Source: Allomuricauda sp. (GTDB lineage Bacteria > Bacteroidota > Bacteroidia > Flavobacteriales > Flavobacteriaceae). Taken from it: a stretch of DNA of 39,952 nt. Shown here in pieces: positions 27,528-37,724 of the stretch; the first letter of the stretch is position 1, and the number at the start of each line of letters is the position of its first letter. The stretch spans positions 1-39,952 of the forward strand of contig JASBTS010000228.1 of NCBI GenBank assembly GCA_030148305.1, in the 5' to 3' direction. A program made the position numbers and the translations under genes. The notes under the pieces are model-generated. The model searched no databases. It was not told where the DNA came from and was given only the letters and a program-made list of their open reading frames with translations.

Positions 27528-28337
27528 TCAAGAAAGGATCGAAGTGGTAAATTGATGCCCTTTTTGAAGGAATTTTTCACTTTTTACGCGTTTGCCTTCA
27601 TCCTGAATCTGAAGATTTTGGTATTCAGGCGGAGGAACACCACGTTTTTTGGCCTCATTGGAATAATATTCTTTTTTACTGGGATGAAGTGGATACACCC
27701 CGTTGAAGATTTCACCCCAATACCCATCACTGATAATGATGTTGATCATGTGGATGCAATCTTCCAGTTGGATCAGGTTAACCGGATGATGCCCATTCTT
27801 CAAATCCTTTTTATCCGATAATTGTTTGATGGGATGCCGGTTTGGGCCAATCAATCCCCCGAACCTTAAAATAGTAGTCAATCGGTCGGAATCGTTGCTG
27901 AAAAGTTGCTCGCTGGCCAACAATTGCTTGCCCGACTGTGTAACGGGACTGGGAGGAGTGTCTTCGGTAACATCACCGTCTTTATCACCATACACGGCCG
28001 TACTGCTCACAAATAGGATTTTGGAAACGGAACTATTTTGAATCTTATAATGCAGTAGTTTCATTTTTTCAATAAAACTTTCGGCATTACCATGTCTTAG
28101 TTTGGGAGGCACGTTGAGGACCAAAATATCGACATGTGACAGAAAGCCTTCGATATCCCCATCGATTGCATTTTCGGACAGCGCAATCTGGTAAGGAACA
28201 ATTCCCAATTTCTGAAGTTGCTGCACTTTCTCCATGGAAGTCGTGGTACCGTGGACCTCGAATCCACTTTCAACCAAGTGTTGTGCCAAGGGTAATCCCA
28301 GCCAACCACAACCTAAAACCCCAATGCTGTTACTCAA
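27528..28337 (-). CDS. NAD(P)-binding SDR-family oxidoreductase (YeeZ-like)
   Basis: IGVLGCGWLGLPLAQHLVESGFEVHGTTTS, ILFVSSTAVYGDKDGDVTEDTPPSP. Confidence 0.8.
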   Translation of the reverse strand: MSNSIGVLGCGWLGLPLAQHLVESGFEVHGTTTSMEKVQQLQKLGIVPYQIALSENAIDGDIEGFLSHVDILVLNVPPKLRHGNAESFIEKMKLLHYKIQNSSVSKILFVSSTAVYGDKDGDVTEDTPPSPVTQSGKQLLASEQLFSNDSDRLTTILRFGGLIGPNRHPIKQLSDKKDLKNGHHPVNLIQLEDCIHMINIIISDGYWGEIFNGVYPLHPSKKEYYSNEAKKRGVPPPEYQNLQIQDEGKRVKSEKFLQKGHQFTTSILS

Positions 28338-30600
28338 ATTTTAAGGTTTTAATGGTCAATATGGCATCGTTCAGCACAAACGGCATGGGAATGCTGGTTT
28401 CGGGTCTTTGGGGAACACTGAACTCCTTGTTGGTGAGCAGGTCGTTGGATGCTTCATAAAAGCTAAGCTCCAAAACGGAATCTTTAGGAAAACTCAGTTC
28501 CAGTTCCGTGAAATCATTATTGGTGATGTAGTGGGTGATCAATCTGCTGTTCCGGTTTTGTAAAAAATAGGGCGACAGGGGAATACGGTTCACCGTGGCA
28601 GCATTTACTGGGGTGGCGTTCGTGTACACATCCAAGCGGTTTACATTTCGTTTTGGGGTAACACAAAGTTCAATAATGCGTTCTTCACCAATTACGGTGT
28701 CTTTTACCATATCGATTCGTGGAAGGGCAATATCCTTTTTAGGGGCATCCGAAATATAGTTCAATTTGGTCCTGTACTTGCTAAAAAGGGTCTCTGCTTC
28801 CGGTTTTCTTTTATCATTTCCCAAAAATTGGGCGTTCCAACCGATCAATTGTTGGTCATACGTGCCCCAAACCGAAGTATCGTTATCGGCATTGTAAATG
28901 TAGACCAAGCTACTGGGTTTTGGTCGTTTTTTGTTGAATTCGGATTGTAAATGACTCATGATGCCAAAAACAAAGAAGAGGAACAGAAATAGATAGGACA
29001 ACCGCCCTTTACTTTTCAATTGACCGAAAAAAGGGAGCACCAAAAGAAACAGTAATGTAGTGAATATAGTAGCGGCCACCATCATTTTAAGTCCGAGCCC
29101 CACAGGAAACATTTTGATGAAGGGCGAATAGATCAACACCGCTGGTAATGCCAAAAACACCAAAAGGTACGGACTTGGTTCTTCTTGGTTGATGGTCACC
29201 ATAAAAGCCGCCAACAAGCCGAATAACGGGATAATGAAAAAGCTGGCTCCTTTTAGATAGGCGGCCACCAATCCACAAATGATCAGCCAAATAACAATAG
29301 GGGCCACCAATATATTGGGAGTGCTTATTTTTTTGAACTTGTGATAGGTATAAAAACAAACGAACAAGGCAAAGGTCACATAAACAGCGATGTAGGTATA
29401 CCCATTATAAGTGAAGCCATGGAGCATATCCTTAAAACCGGGATACCACCAGGTGATAATGGTCCAACAGAAATAACCCACCACACCATTGACCACTACG
29501 GTGATCAACAGGGGCAAAAAACTTTTCAGGATTTCCTTGGCGTTCAGACGTTCTTTCTTAAAACCGAGTACGAGCAATGCCAAAAATGCCAAAGCTGCCA
29601 AGCCAAACATGGGCCAGATCCATTCGAAAGGGTAGGAGACCAACCTAAAAAAGGGAAGGTTGAAATAAATGTAATCATCCAGACTTTTTAGATCGTTTAA
29701 ATCGGCATTGCTGAAATATTGGAGCAAGGGCATCAGGTAGCTACCCTGATGGGCCAGCGTCTTCTTGTCCAACCGATCATAGGTGTCCAAAGCCGTGTGG
29801 TAGTCAAAATGGTCATCGATGAAGGCAAAATTAAAACCATCAATATCACCATCTTCCCTAAACACGGTAAGGTCGGTATCGTTGGGGAGCATCTTGTAAA
29901 TGCTATAGGCCAGCGAATTGGCTACGGGGTATTTGGGGTTTGCCTTGGTGAATTCCTTGATCAAGGTGCCATTGCCCCGGTTGGTTTCAATGAGCATGTA
30001 ACTCGGTCCCCCGCTGCCCCGTGCCTCAAAATTGAGCACAAGTCCCACATCTTTGGCCCAGGGATGGTTGTTCACAAAAAGGTCGGCCCCATTGAGGCCC
30101 AGCTCCTCCGCATCCGAAATAAGGATGATGATATCATTCTTTGGGGTTTCGTTACTGGCCAAAAGGGCGCGTACTCCTTCCAAGATGGTGGCCACCCCGC
30201 TACCGGCATCGCTGGCACCGTAGGATGAATGGGGACCGCTATCGTAGTGCGATAGCAACAGAAGTGCTTTCCCATCCCCGGAGCCTTTTATTCTAGCCAA
30301 AATATTGGTGGCCCGGCTCAGGTTGGCCCAATCCCCAGCGGTATAACCTTCTTGGGTGGTGGTCTCCAAGCCCATTTTTTTCAATTCAGCGATGATATAG
30401 CTTTTGACCCGGTCATGTCCGGGAAAACCCACTGCGTGGGGTTCCATGGATATGTTTTTCACATGCACCAATGCCCGATCTGTGGAAAATGATTCCTTGG
30501 AAATAGTGGAATCGGGGTGGTAAGTAGGCATCAAAGATGTAAAGCTCCAATATACGGCAATACAGAGGAGCAAAAGGGCAAGCGTTCGGGAGAATTTCAT
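28330..30600 (-). CDS. M28-family metallopeptidase with multi-TM C-terminal region
   Basis: LLLLSHYDSGPHSSYGASDAGSGVATILEGVRAL, IILISDAEELGLNGADLFVN; multiple TM helices after residue ~320. Confidence 0.88.
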   Translation of the reverse strand: MKFSRTLALLLLCIAVYWSFTSLMPTYHPDSTISKESFSTDRALVHVKNISMEPHAVGFPGHDRVKSYIIAELKKMGLETTTQEGYTAGDWANLSRATNILARIKGSGDGKALLLLSHYDSGPHSSYGASDAGSGVATILEGVRALLASNETPKNDIIILISDAEELGLNGADLFVNNHPWAKDVGLVLNFEARGSGGPSYMLIETNRGNGTLIKEFTKANPKYPVANSLAYSIYKMLPNDTDLTVFREDGDIDGFNFAFIDDHFDYHTALDTYDRLDKKTLAHQGSYLMPLLQYFSNADLNDLKSLDDYIYFNLPFFRLVSYPFEWIWPMFGLAALAFLALLVLGFKKERLNAKEILKSFLPLLITVVVNGVVGYFCWTIITWWYPGFKDMLHGFTYNGYTYIAVYVTFALFVCFYTYHKFKKISTPNILVAPIVIWLIICGLVAAYLKGASFFIIPLFGLLAAFMVTINQEEPSPYLLVFLALPAVLIYSPFIKMFPVGLGLKMMVAATIFTTLLFLLVLPFFGQLKSKGRLSYLFLFLFFVFGIMSHLQSEFNKKRPKPSSLVYIYNADNDTSVWGTYDQQLIGWNAQFLGNDKRKPEAETLFSKYRTKLNYISDAPKKDIALPRIDMVKDTVIGEERIIELCVTPKRNVNRLDVYTNATPVNAATVNRIPLSPYFLQNRNSRLITHYITNNDFTELELSFPKDSVLELSFYEASNDLLTNKEFSVPQRPETSIPMPFVLNDAILTIKTLKFE

Positions 30601-30722
30601 GGTTTGGTCATGTTGGAAGATAAATGTATGAATTTATGAAAGGTTCTCATATTTTAAGGTAAAAAATTAGGTTATTCGTTAAAAAAGGGTATATTTAATG
30701 TTCAACTTTAAATTCTAACCAT

Positions 30723-31193
30723 ATGGCAATCAAAAGTTTTCAAGGCGTACGATCCAAGGAGGAGAACAAGAAGAAATATAATGCCCCTATTTTGGTAGAA
30801 GATTATATGACCAAAAAATTGATCACTTTTTCCCCTGATCAATCCATTTTGGAAGTTATGGAGACTTTTGCAAAACACCATATTTCTGGAGGACCAGTTA
30901 TTGACAATAATGGTTTTTTGGTGGGAATCGTTTCCGAAGCGGACTGTATGAAGCAAATTTCAGAGAGCAGATACTTCAACCAACCCATATTGGATAAGAG
31001 CGTGGAACGTTTTATGACCAAAAACGTGGAAACCATTCCCCACGATATGTCCATTTTTGATGCGGCAGGTGTTTTTGCCCGTCATAACAGGCGTAGGCTG
31101 CCCGTCATGAAAAACGACATTCTGGTGGGGCAGATCAGCCGAAAGGACATCGTGGTGGCGGCCCTTAAACTGACGGCCCATAGTTGGAAATAG
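30723..31193 (+). CDS. CBS-domain pair protein
   Basis: VEDYMTKKLITFSPDQSILEVMETFAKHHISGGPVIDNNGFLVGIVSEADC plus second repeat VERFMTKNVETIPHDMSIFDAAGVFARHNRRRLPVMKND. Confidence 0.9.
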   Translation: MAIKSFQGVRSKEENKKKYNAPILVEDYMTKKLITFSPDQSILEVMETFAKHHISGGPVIDNNGFLVGIVSEADCMKQISESRYFNQPILDKSVERFMTKNVETIPHDMSIFDAAGVFARHNRRRLPVMKNDILVGQISRKDIVVAALKLTAHSWK

Positions 31194-31194
31194 A

Positions 31195-31548
31195 CTACTC
31201 CCTTTTCACGATCATATAAAAATCATTGTCAAGCGGCAGATAGCCCAGATCATACACAAAATAATAGGTGCTCCCTTTTTTTGTGGTGTACAGGTTGGTG
31301 ATGTATTCAAAATCAAAACCCTTATCGAGCAAGCGCATTTTGGTGGTCTTGGTCTTTCCTTCCTTTAAGGGAAAGCTATTGAGGATGCGGTAATTTTTCC
31401 TGAGTTTGTTGTTGATGTTACGAACCAAGTTCTTGCTATCGCGGTTCAGTTTGTTGTTGTAGGAGTTTCGGCAGTGGTCCGAGCAGAATTTTTGGTCTAT
31501 CCGCCCCACCAATTTTGCACCGCACTCCAAGCATTTTCTTTCAGACAT
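31195..31548 (-). CDS. Small zinc-ribbon protein
   Basis: CLECGAKLVGRIDQKFCSDHCRNSYNNK four-Cys ribbon. Confidence 0.7.
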   Translation of the reverse strand: MSERKCLECGAKLVGRIDQKFCSDHCRNSYNNKLNRDSKNLVRNINNKLRKNYRILNSFPLKEGKTKTTKMRLLDKGFDFEYITNLYTTKKGSTYYFVYDLGYLPLDNDFYMIVKRE

Positions 31549-31557
31549 GGCATAAGA

Positions 31558-32130
31558 TTAGGTGACCACCATCTCATACTTTTTCAACAAACCGATCAAT
31601 CCCTCTTTACTGAACTTGCTTTTTTTCAAATGGTTGACAGTCGGATCAATCGAAAAATTAAAGGCCGAGGTAAAATCCACTTGTTCCAATTGGGTGTTGT
31701 CGAAAATGGCATTTTCGAGGTCCGAATCAGGGAATTGCGACATTTTGAGATTGGCCTCGGAAAAATCCACTTGGTGCAGTTTGCAGTTGGAAAAAGTGGT
31801 TTTGGGTATTTCCATGCCATAAAAAGAAGCTACCGAAAGGTTACATCCTTTAAATGTGAAAGCAAGCAAGAGTGGGTTACAGGTCTCGAACTGGACCCCG
31901 ACCATTTTGCAGTCCACAAAGGTTGCCCCATTAAAAATGGTATGGGTAATATTCGTATTGGTGAAGTCGCAACCCTCAAAGGTACATTCCACAAAATTTT
32001 GGTTGTCCAAAAGCCCCTTGGAGAACAGGCAGTCCACAAAACGGCAATTCTCATAATCGCCCTTGGGCAATTTGTTTTGCGAATAATCCTGCTTTGTGAA
32101 CTCCTGATCGAACCAAAAGGGTTGTGCCAT
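31558..32130 (-). CDS. Pentapeptide-repeat protein
   Basis: Repeating central F/L with 5-residue spacing: CRFVDCLFSKGLLDNQNFVECTFEGCDFTNTNITHTIFNGATFVDCKM. Confidence 0.85.
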   Translation of the reverse strand: MAQPFWFDQEFTKQDYSQNKLPKGDYENCRFVDCLFSKGLLDNQNFVECTFEGCDFTNTNITHTIFNGATFVDCKMVGVQFETCNPLLLAFTFKGCNLSVASFYGMEIPKTTFSNCKLHQVDFSEANLKMSQFPDSDLENAIFDNTQLEQVDFTSAFNFSIDPTVNHLKKSKFSKEGLIGLLKKYEMVVT

Positions 32131-35100
32131 TATTCTTCAGATAATATGATGGCCGGAATTTCCAGAGATTTGAACATGTCGTTGTACGCTTTCATGCCAT
32201 CGTTTACAATGGCATTTTTTTCATCCTCGTAGGTTTTCCATTGGGCCAAAAGATCTCTTAGGCGTTCCTTGGCACCGTTGGTAACCTTGGGCTCGGCCAC
32301 ATCCACAAAATCTTTTAGGTTCATGAACTCGGCATTCAACTGGTTACGGAAGTTGATCACATCCTGAAAAGTCTTCTGATTGGGCTGAATCAATTTTTCT
32401 TCCCAAACGGTGATGCGCTCCAAAAGTTTGTCCCCATTTTCTATCAAGCCTTTGGCTTTCTCATTGTCCTTCAATAAGTCTTTGTAGGTTTTAAGCTGAT
32501 TTTTGGCCTTTCTGATCTGGTTGACCCCCTTGTGCATATTGTTGATGCTCTCATCAATTTTAACAAGGACGGACTGTTGTTCCGCGTAATCTGCGGGCGT
32601 TCCTTCCACATTGGGATCGGCCAAAACTACCGCGTTGGTCTCTACGGATGCATCACCCAAAGAAAGGCGTAACGTGTAGGTGCCGGGTGCCACACGGGCC
32701 CCTCGATACCCGCCATAGGCGAAAACCTGATCCACGGGAATCACAGACTCCCGGCTAAAATCCCAGGTAAATCGGTTATATCCTTTTATGGAAGGCAAAA
32801 CCGCTGGTTTGGAAGGTCCACCAGGCCAACTTTTGAAATCTTTTGGTGCTTGATTGGTGATGGTTCGGATGACTTTTCCTCCGGAAAGCACTTCCAGTTT
32901 TAGCTCTGTGGAGTCCAATTTGATGGGCAGGTAATAATCAAAAGTTACCCCCGATTTTGGATTTTGCCCCAACCCTTGAACGGGTTTATCGGTACTGCCA
33001 TTAAAAATTCGATAGGAAGGTTTTGGGGTCACAATACTCAACTTTGTGGCTGGGTTCAAACTGGTTTGAATGGCCCCAAGGTCGTCCAAGATCCAAAAGG
33101 AACGTCCTGCCGTGGCAGCGATCAAATCGTTGTCATGGATGGCCAAATCGTTGATGGGAACAATCGGTAAATTGAGTTGTAGGGGTTGCCAGTGTTGTCC
33201 GTCATCCAAAGAGACAAACAACCCTGTTTCGGTACCCGCATACAGGAGCCCTTTTTGTTTTGGATCTTCCCTTACCACACGTGCAAAGGTGTGTTCGCCA
33301 TCAATGCCTTGGGTGATTTTGGTCCAAGTTTGGCCATAATCGGAGGTCTTGAAGATATAGGTGTCCAAATCCATGAACTTGTATCGCATGGCCACCATAT
33401 AGGCCGTTGCAGGATCATGGGGAGATACCTCAATGCTGTTGATGATACTTTCCTTTAAATTGGGAGGGGTAATGTTTTCCCAGCTTTGGCCACCGTTTTT
33501 GGTGATGTGCACCAAACCATCATCCGATCCGGCATAAAGCACCCCTTTTTCATGTGGGGATTCCACTAAGTACATCAGGGTGTTGTAGTTTTCGCCTCCG
33601 GCTGCTTCGTTGGTGTACGGACCACCTCCTGGGCCTTGTTGTTTCGGGTCGTTGCGGGTAAGATCAGGACTCACTACTTCCCAGGTGTTGCCACCATCCT
33701 GTGTTTTGAAGACCACATTCCCGGCATGGTAAATGATGTTCGGGTCGTGTGGCGAACTGATAATGGGTGCATTCCAATTGTACCGGAACTTAAAATCTTT
33801 CGGCACTTTACTGAGTCCCAACTCAGGATATTCCTGGATGGGTTTAGCTTCTCGGGAAGCACGCACCCATTTCTCGATGATCCCTTGGTAACAGCCCCCA
33901 TAAATAAACTCGGGATTGTTGGGATCAAAGGCCAAATAGGCACTTTCACAACCCGAAACGGCATACCAATCCTTCCAATCGATGCCATCGTCATGGGTCC
34001 TGCTGGCAATGGCTACCGAAGTATTGTCCTGCTGGCCACCATACACATGGTAAGGCACCAAATTGTCCGTGATCACCCGATAGAATTGGGAAGTGGCCTG
34101 GTTCTCCTGTGAACTCCAGCTTTTACCGCCATTATTGCTGATGTTGGCACCTCCGTCGTTGGAGTTGATCATGATGTTGTTGTCGTGTGGATGGATCCAA
34201 AGATCATGGTTGTCGCCATGCGGGGTGGATAAAGGCGCGAAGGTCTTTCCACCGTCAATGGATTTGGTCACGGGGGCGTTCAACACGTACACTACGTTTT
34301 CATCTTGGGTATCGGCAAAAATTTCCATGTAGTACCAGGAACGGGCAATGTTGATGCGGTCCTTGCTGGTCTGTTGCCAGGTCTTTCCGGCATCCACGCT
34401 TTTGTACACCCCGCCTTTTTCCCCTTCGGCCTCCAAAACGGCATAAACAATATCGGAATTGGCCCTGGAAACCGAGATACCCGATTTGCCAAATTCCTTT
34501 GGAAGTCCCTTGTCCATTTTGGTCCAAGTGGTACCCCCATCGGTGGATTTGTACAGTCCGGACGAAGCTCCGCCAGATTCCATGGTCCAAGGATACCTAC
34601 GGTGTTGCCACATGGCGGCATACAGGATCAAGGGGTTGTTCATATCCATGGAAAGGGAGGAAGCCCCTGTGTTTTCATCCACATAAAGGACTTTTTCCCA
34701 AGTTTCGCCCCCATTCAGGGAGCGATACACGCCCCGGTCTTCGGATGGGCCATATTGTGCACCTTGGGCGGCCACAAAAAGGATATCGGGATTGGTTGGG
34801 TCGATGATCACATCACCAATATGTCGGGTGTTGTCCAACCCGATATGTTTCCAGGTTTTGCCCGCATCGGTGGATTTATACACCCCATCTCCCATGGAAG
34901 TCATCACCCCACGGGCAGGATGTTCTCCCATACCCACCACAACTAGGTTAGGATTGGTTTCGGAAACGGCAATGTCGCCCACGGTGCCAGTCTTCAAGAA
35001 ACCATCGGAAATGTTCTCCCACGTAATGCCATCATCCGTGGTTTTGTAGATGCCACCACCGGTAGAACCCATGTAATAGGTGTGTGGTTGACCCACTACC

Positions 35101-35279
35101 CCGGTAGAGGTAACACTTCGACCTCCACGGTACGGCCCAATGTTACGCCATTTCAGTCCCGGGAAAAGGGAATCGTTGACGACAACTGCGGGAGTGTCGG
35201 ATTTTTTGTTTCGTTTTTGGGCATGCGAAGGGTAAATGGCCAGCAACAGGGCACATAGGAATAGTAGTCTTGGTTTCAC
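32130..35279 (-). CDS. Secreted sortilin/BNR-repeat beta-propeller protein (glycosyl-hydrolase-like)
   Basis: Signal peptide; many SxDxGxTW repeats ([55 protein letters not shown]). Confidence 0.9.
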   Translation of the reverse strand: MKPRLLFLCALLLAIYPSHAQKRNKKSDTPAVVVNDSLFPGLKWRNIGPYRGGRSVTSTGVVGQPHTYYMGSTGGGIYKTTDDGITWENISDGFLKTGTVGDIAVSETNPNLVVVGMGEHPARGVMTSMGDGVYKSTDAGKTWKHIGLDNTRHIGDVIIDPTNPDILFVAAQGAQYGPSEDRGVYRSLNGGETWEKVLYVDENTGASSLSMDMNNPLILYAAMWQHRRYPWTMESGGASSGLYKSTDGGTTWTKMDKGLPKEFGKSGISVSRANSDIVYAVLEAEGEKGGVYKSVDAGKTWQQTSKDRINIARSWYYMEIFADTQDENVVYVLNAPVTKSIDGGKTFAPLSTPHGDNHDLWIHPHDNNIMINSNDGGANISNNGGKSWSSQENQATSQFYRVITDNLVPYHVYGGQQDNTSVAIASRTHDDGIDWKDWYAVSGCESAYLAFDPNNPEFIYGGCYQGIIEKWVRASREAKPIQEYPELGLSKVPKDFKFRYNWNAPIISSPHDPNIIYHAGNVVFKTQDGGNTWEVVSPDLTRNDPKQQGPGGGPYTNEAAGGENYNTLMYLVESPHEKGVLYAGSDDGLVHITKNGGQSWENITPPNLKESIINSIEVSPHDPATAYMVAMRYKFMDLDTYIFKTSDYGQTWTKITQGIDGEHTFARVVREDPKQKGLLYAGTETGLFVSLDDGQHWQPLQLNLPIVPINDLAIHDNDLIAATAGRSFWILDDLGAIQTSLNPATKLSIVTPKPSYRIFNGSTDKPVQGLGQNPKSGVTFDYYLPIKLDSTELKLEVLSGGKVIRTITNQAPKDFKSWPGGPSKPAVLPSIKGYNRFTWDFSRESVIPVDQVFAYGGYRGARVAPGTYTLRLSLGDASVETNAVVLADPNVEGTPADYAEQQSVLVKIDESINNMHKGVNQIRKAKNQLKTYKDLLKDNEKAKGLIENGDKLLERITVWEEKLIQPNQKTFQDVINFRNQLNAEFMNLKDFVDVAEPKVTNGAKERLRDLLAQWKTYEDEKNAIVNDGMKAYNDMFKSLEIPAIILSEE

Positions 35280-35379
35280 GAGTGTTGGAATTAGTTATCC
35301 TGTTAAAGATACTAATTCAAAGCCATTAGTGGCACAACAAGCATCGTAAAACTAGCGGTAAAACAGCAGCAAAAAAAGG

Positions 35380-35871
35380 TCAGGGCTTTCTTGTATAGGC
35401 AAAAAGGATTTCCTCGGCTTCGCCATTTTCCTCGATGAGCACGTAGACGTTCATGTGGTTTTTATCCACTAACTCCATGGTAAGCCCTTCAAAGTACACC
35501 TTGTTCTTTTCCAGTTTCACCAATTTGAAGTCGACGGTCTCGATTTTGTCCTCCCAGCCCTTCAAATTGCCATCAAAATGTTTTAGCTGGAGAATGAGGG
35601 AATTCTCCAGCTGTTGAATGTGTCCCACTTCATAAAAGGAGACCTTATTGTCGTTCACCAAACGGAACACGAACATCATGGAGTCGCCCAAAGGCGCGCT
35701 CCAAATCTCTTCCGCGGTGCCGCCAAAGGCTTCTCCTCCCCAATGCCCCTCTATCCATGCAACATCGTTCAAGGAAGCTCTGGGCGATTCCTGTCCTTCG
35801 GACAGTTGCATGGTTTTTTGGGCGGAAACGATTCCGGTGCCCATCAATAAAAGGAACAATAAGCGTCTCAT
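35380..35871 (-). CDS. Secreted DUF6265-like protein
   Basis: Signal peptide MRRLLFLLLMGTGIVSAQ; LNDVAWIEGHWGGEAFGGTAEEIWSAPLGDSMMFVFR. Start set to 35871. Confidence 0.65.
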   Translation of the reverse strand: MRRLLFLLLMGTGIVSAQKTMQLSEGQESPRASLNDVAWIEGHWGGEAFGGTAEEIWSAPLGDSMMFVFRLVNDNKVSFYEVGHIQQLENSLILQLKHFDGNLKGWEDKIETVDFKLVKLEKNKVYFEGLTMELVDKNHMNVYVLIEENGEAEEILFAYTRKP

Positions 35872-35890
35872 GTGTGGTGGTTTTTGTGGT

Positions 35891-36592
35891 TTAGTTGGAA
35901 AGGGCAAACTTGACGTTCACCAAGGATTCCACTTTTATTTTTTCAAAATCGATATCCAAGGGTTGATTCATGCTTGCATCTGCGGCCATTTCCATTTTGA
36001 CCATCATAGCAGGCTGATTGTATCTGGGGTAATACGGCTGTGAATTGTCCACAATATGGATGGCCATGCCCACTTTTCGGCCCAATGGCTTGGTCAGGGC
36101 AACCGCTTTCTGCTGGGCTTTTTTCACGGCCCTGGATTTCAGTTCCAGTTCCAGTTCATCCATTTTGGAATATTCCGTCTTTTCCACAAAGGCGTTGGCA
36201 ATGTCGAGTTGTTCCAAGGCCACCATGACCTCCCCGACCTGCTTTCCGGAATGGACTTCCAACGAGTATTGTTTGCTTTTCAGCACTTCCTTGTCCCGCA
36301 GGAAGTATTTTTTAAAATCGCTGCTAAAATCCTTGACCACCAACTGTTTGTCTATATCAATGCCCATGGCCTTGAAACGCTGCGCCATTTTGTTCTCCTG
36401 CTCCTCCACGGACACACGGCCTTTGGTGTCCTTTTCTTGAATGGTAATGCTGAGGTAGATTTTGTCCGGTGTCACCAAGGTGTCCACTTGGGCGGACGTT
36501 TCCAGATAGGGCACATCTAAAAAGCTTTTGGTCTGGGCAAAAAAGGCGGTGGTGCATAGCAATGCGGCAATCGATAGGATACATTTTTTCAT
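35891..36592 (-). CDS. SIMPL (DUF541) domain secreted protein
   Basis: Signal peptide MKKCILSIAALLCTTAFFAQ; VTPDKIYLSITIQEKD, ARAVKKAQQKAVALTKPLG-like segment. Start set to 36592. Confidence 0.75.
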   Translation of the reverse strand: MKKCILSIAALLCTTAFFAQTKSFLDVPYLETSAQVDTLVTPDKIYLSITIQEKDTKGRVSVEEQENKMAQRFKAMGIDIDKQLVVKDFSSDFKKYFLRDKEVLKSKQYSLEVHSGKQVGEVMVALEQLDIANAFVEKTEYSKMDELELELKSRAVKKAQQKAVALTKPLGRKVGMAIHIVDNSQPYYPRYNQPAMMVKMEMAADASMNQPLDIDFEKIKVESLVNVKFALSN

Positions 36593-36818
36593 AGTTTCAT
36601 TTTTGTTTAAAGGTAAATACTTCCCTGTGAGATACAAAACCTATACCACTTTACACATGCGAATACGCTATTCCGTAAAAGGGTTGGAATTGTTTGATTA
36701 TCTTGAGTACAGAATAGGGGATGCGGAAGGGGGTGATTGGATGCGTCGATAGTACTCCAGATTTGGGGTACGGGGATGTGTTTTATATTTATATAAACAA
36801 GTTGAGTGTAATTTGAAT

Positions 36819-37559
36819 ATGAGTAAAAAATCAGAAATAGTAAAGGAAATAAAAAACTTGATTGATGAGGCTAACCCAATTATTGAATTTCTTCAAGGAA
36901 AGAGCGATGATGGAAAATACTCTTTCCATATGAATTATCAACCGTGGTATACTAAAGCTATTAAAGTAGTAGAAGTTTTGGCACCTGATAGATATTTGGA
37001 ATTTAAAAGCTTTTATGAAATTGATCCTAAAAGGAAATCATTGGGCTATGGAACTTACGTAATTCAAGATTATATTAAAGGAATTGCTCCTTCATATTAC
37101 AGACATCCAGATTTTGACACTAAAAACGAAGCTTTGACTTGTATGTATAATCAATATACAATTCTAGTATCGTTGATTTCTCGAATTGACAGTATTTTGA
37201 CGGATATAGAAACAACACTCTTATCTGAATTACAAGAAGATGAACTTTCATCAGCAAGACAAGTAATGAAAGTAAGTTTAAGAGCCTCTGGAGCAATATG
37301 CGGAGTAATAATCGAAGGGCATCTTCAAAAGATAGCCAAAAATCATAAGTTGACCTTACGAAAAAAGAACCCTACTATATCTGACTTAAACGAGTTACTT
37401 AAGAGTAATGGAATTTACGACATTATTGAATGGAGAAAAATAGGCTACTTAGGTGATATCCGAAACATCTGTTCACATAAAAAGGATGTAGACCCTACCA
37501 AAGACCAAATTATTGAATTAATTGATGGAACTAATTGGGTGATGAAAACAATAAATTAA
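36819..37559 (+). CDS. Hypothetical protein with C-terminal HEPN-like RX4H motif
   Basis: Helical protein; GDIRNICSHKKDVDPT contains R-N-I-C-S-H. AT-rich gene; ATG at 36819 preferred over TTG 36813. Confidence 0.5.
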   Translation: MSKKSEIVKEIKNLIDEANPIIEFLQGKSDDGKYSFHMNYQPWYTKAIKVVEVLAPDRYLEFKSFYEIDPKRKSLGYGTYVIQDYIKGIAPSYYRHPDFDTKNEALTCMYNQYTILVSLISRIDSILTDIETTLLSELQEDELSSARQVMKVSLRASGAICGVIIEGHLQKIAKNHKLTLRKKNPTISDLNELLKSNGIYDIIEWRKIGYLGDIRNICSHKKDVDPTKDQIIELIDGTNWVMKTIN

Positions 37560-37631
37560 AAACTAGGCCTCAAAAGGCGATTATTTATTGTGGTCTTATG
37601 CCACGCTAAGATAAAAGTATAAATCAAACGG

Positions 37632-37655
37632 CAGGATTTCGGTGTAATAATCCTG
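37632..37655. repeat. Intergenic inverted repeat CAGGATT-N10-AATCCTG
   Basis: Perfect 7-bp arms read directly from the sequence, in the gap between the two island genes. Confidence 0.45.
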
Positions 37656-37724
37656 TGGATGATTCCATAAATAAAATCATAGCTGAGACCATTAGCAGTT
37701 ATCTAAAAACCAATCTATAATAGA

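Noticed and set aside
31558-32130. Calling this gene a qnr resistance determinant
   Set aside because: Pentapeptide repeats alone do not establish quinolone resistance.
33636-34112. Long ORFs antisense to the BNR-repeat gene (also 34305-34946)
   Set aside because: Fully inside a well-supported CDS, with no recognisable domains or codon logic; shadow ORFs.
36658-36753. 31-codon ORF MRIRYSVKGLELFDYLEYRIGDAEGGDWMRR at the left edge of the AT-rich island
   Set aside because: Too short and no recognisable homology; could be a gene remnant but unsupported.
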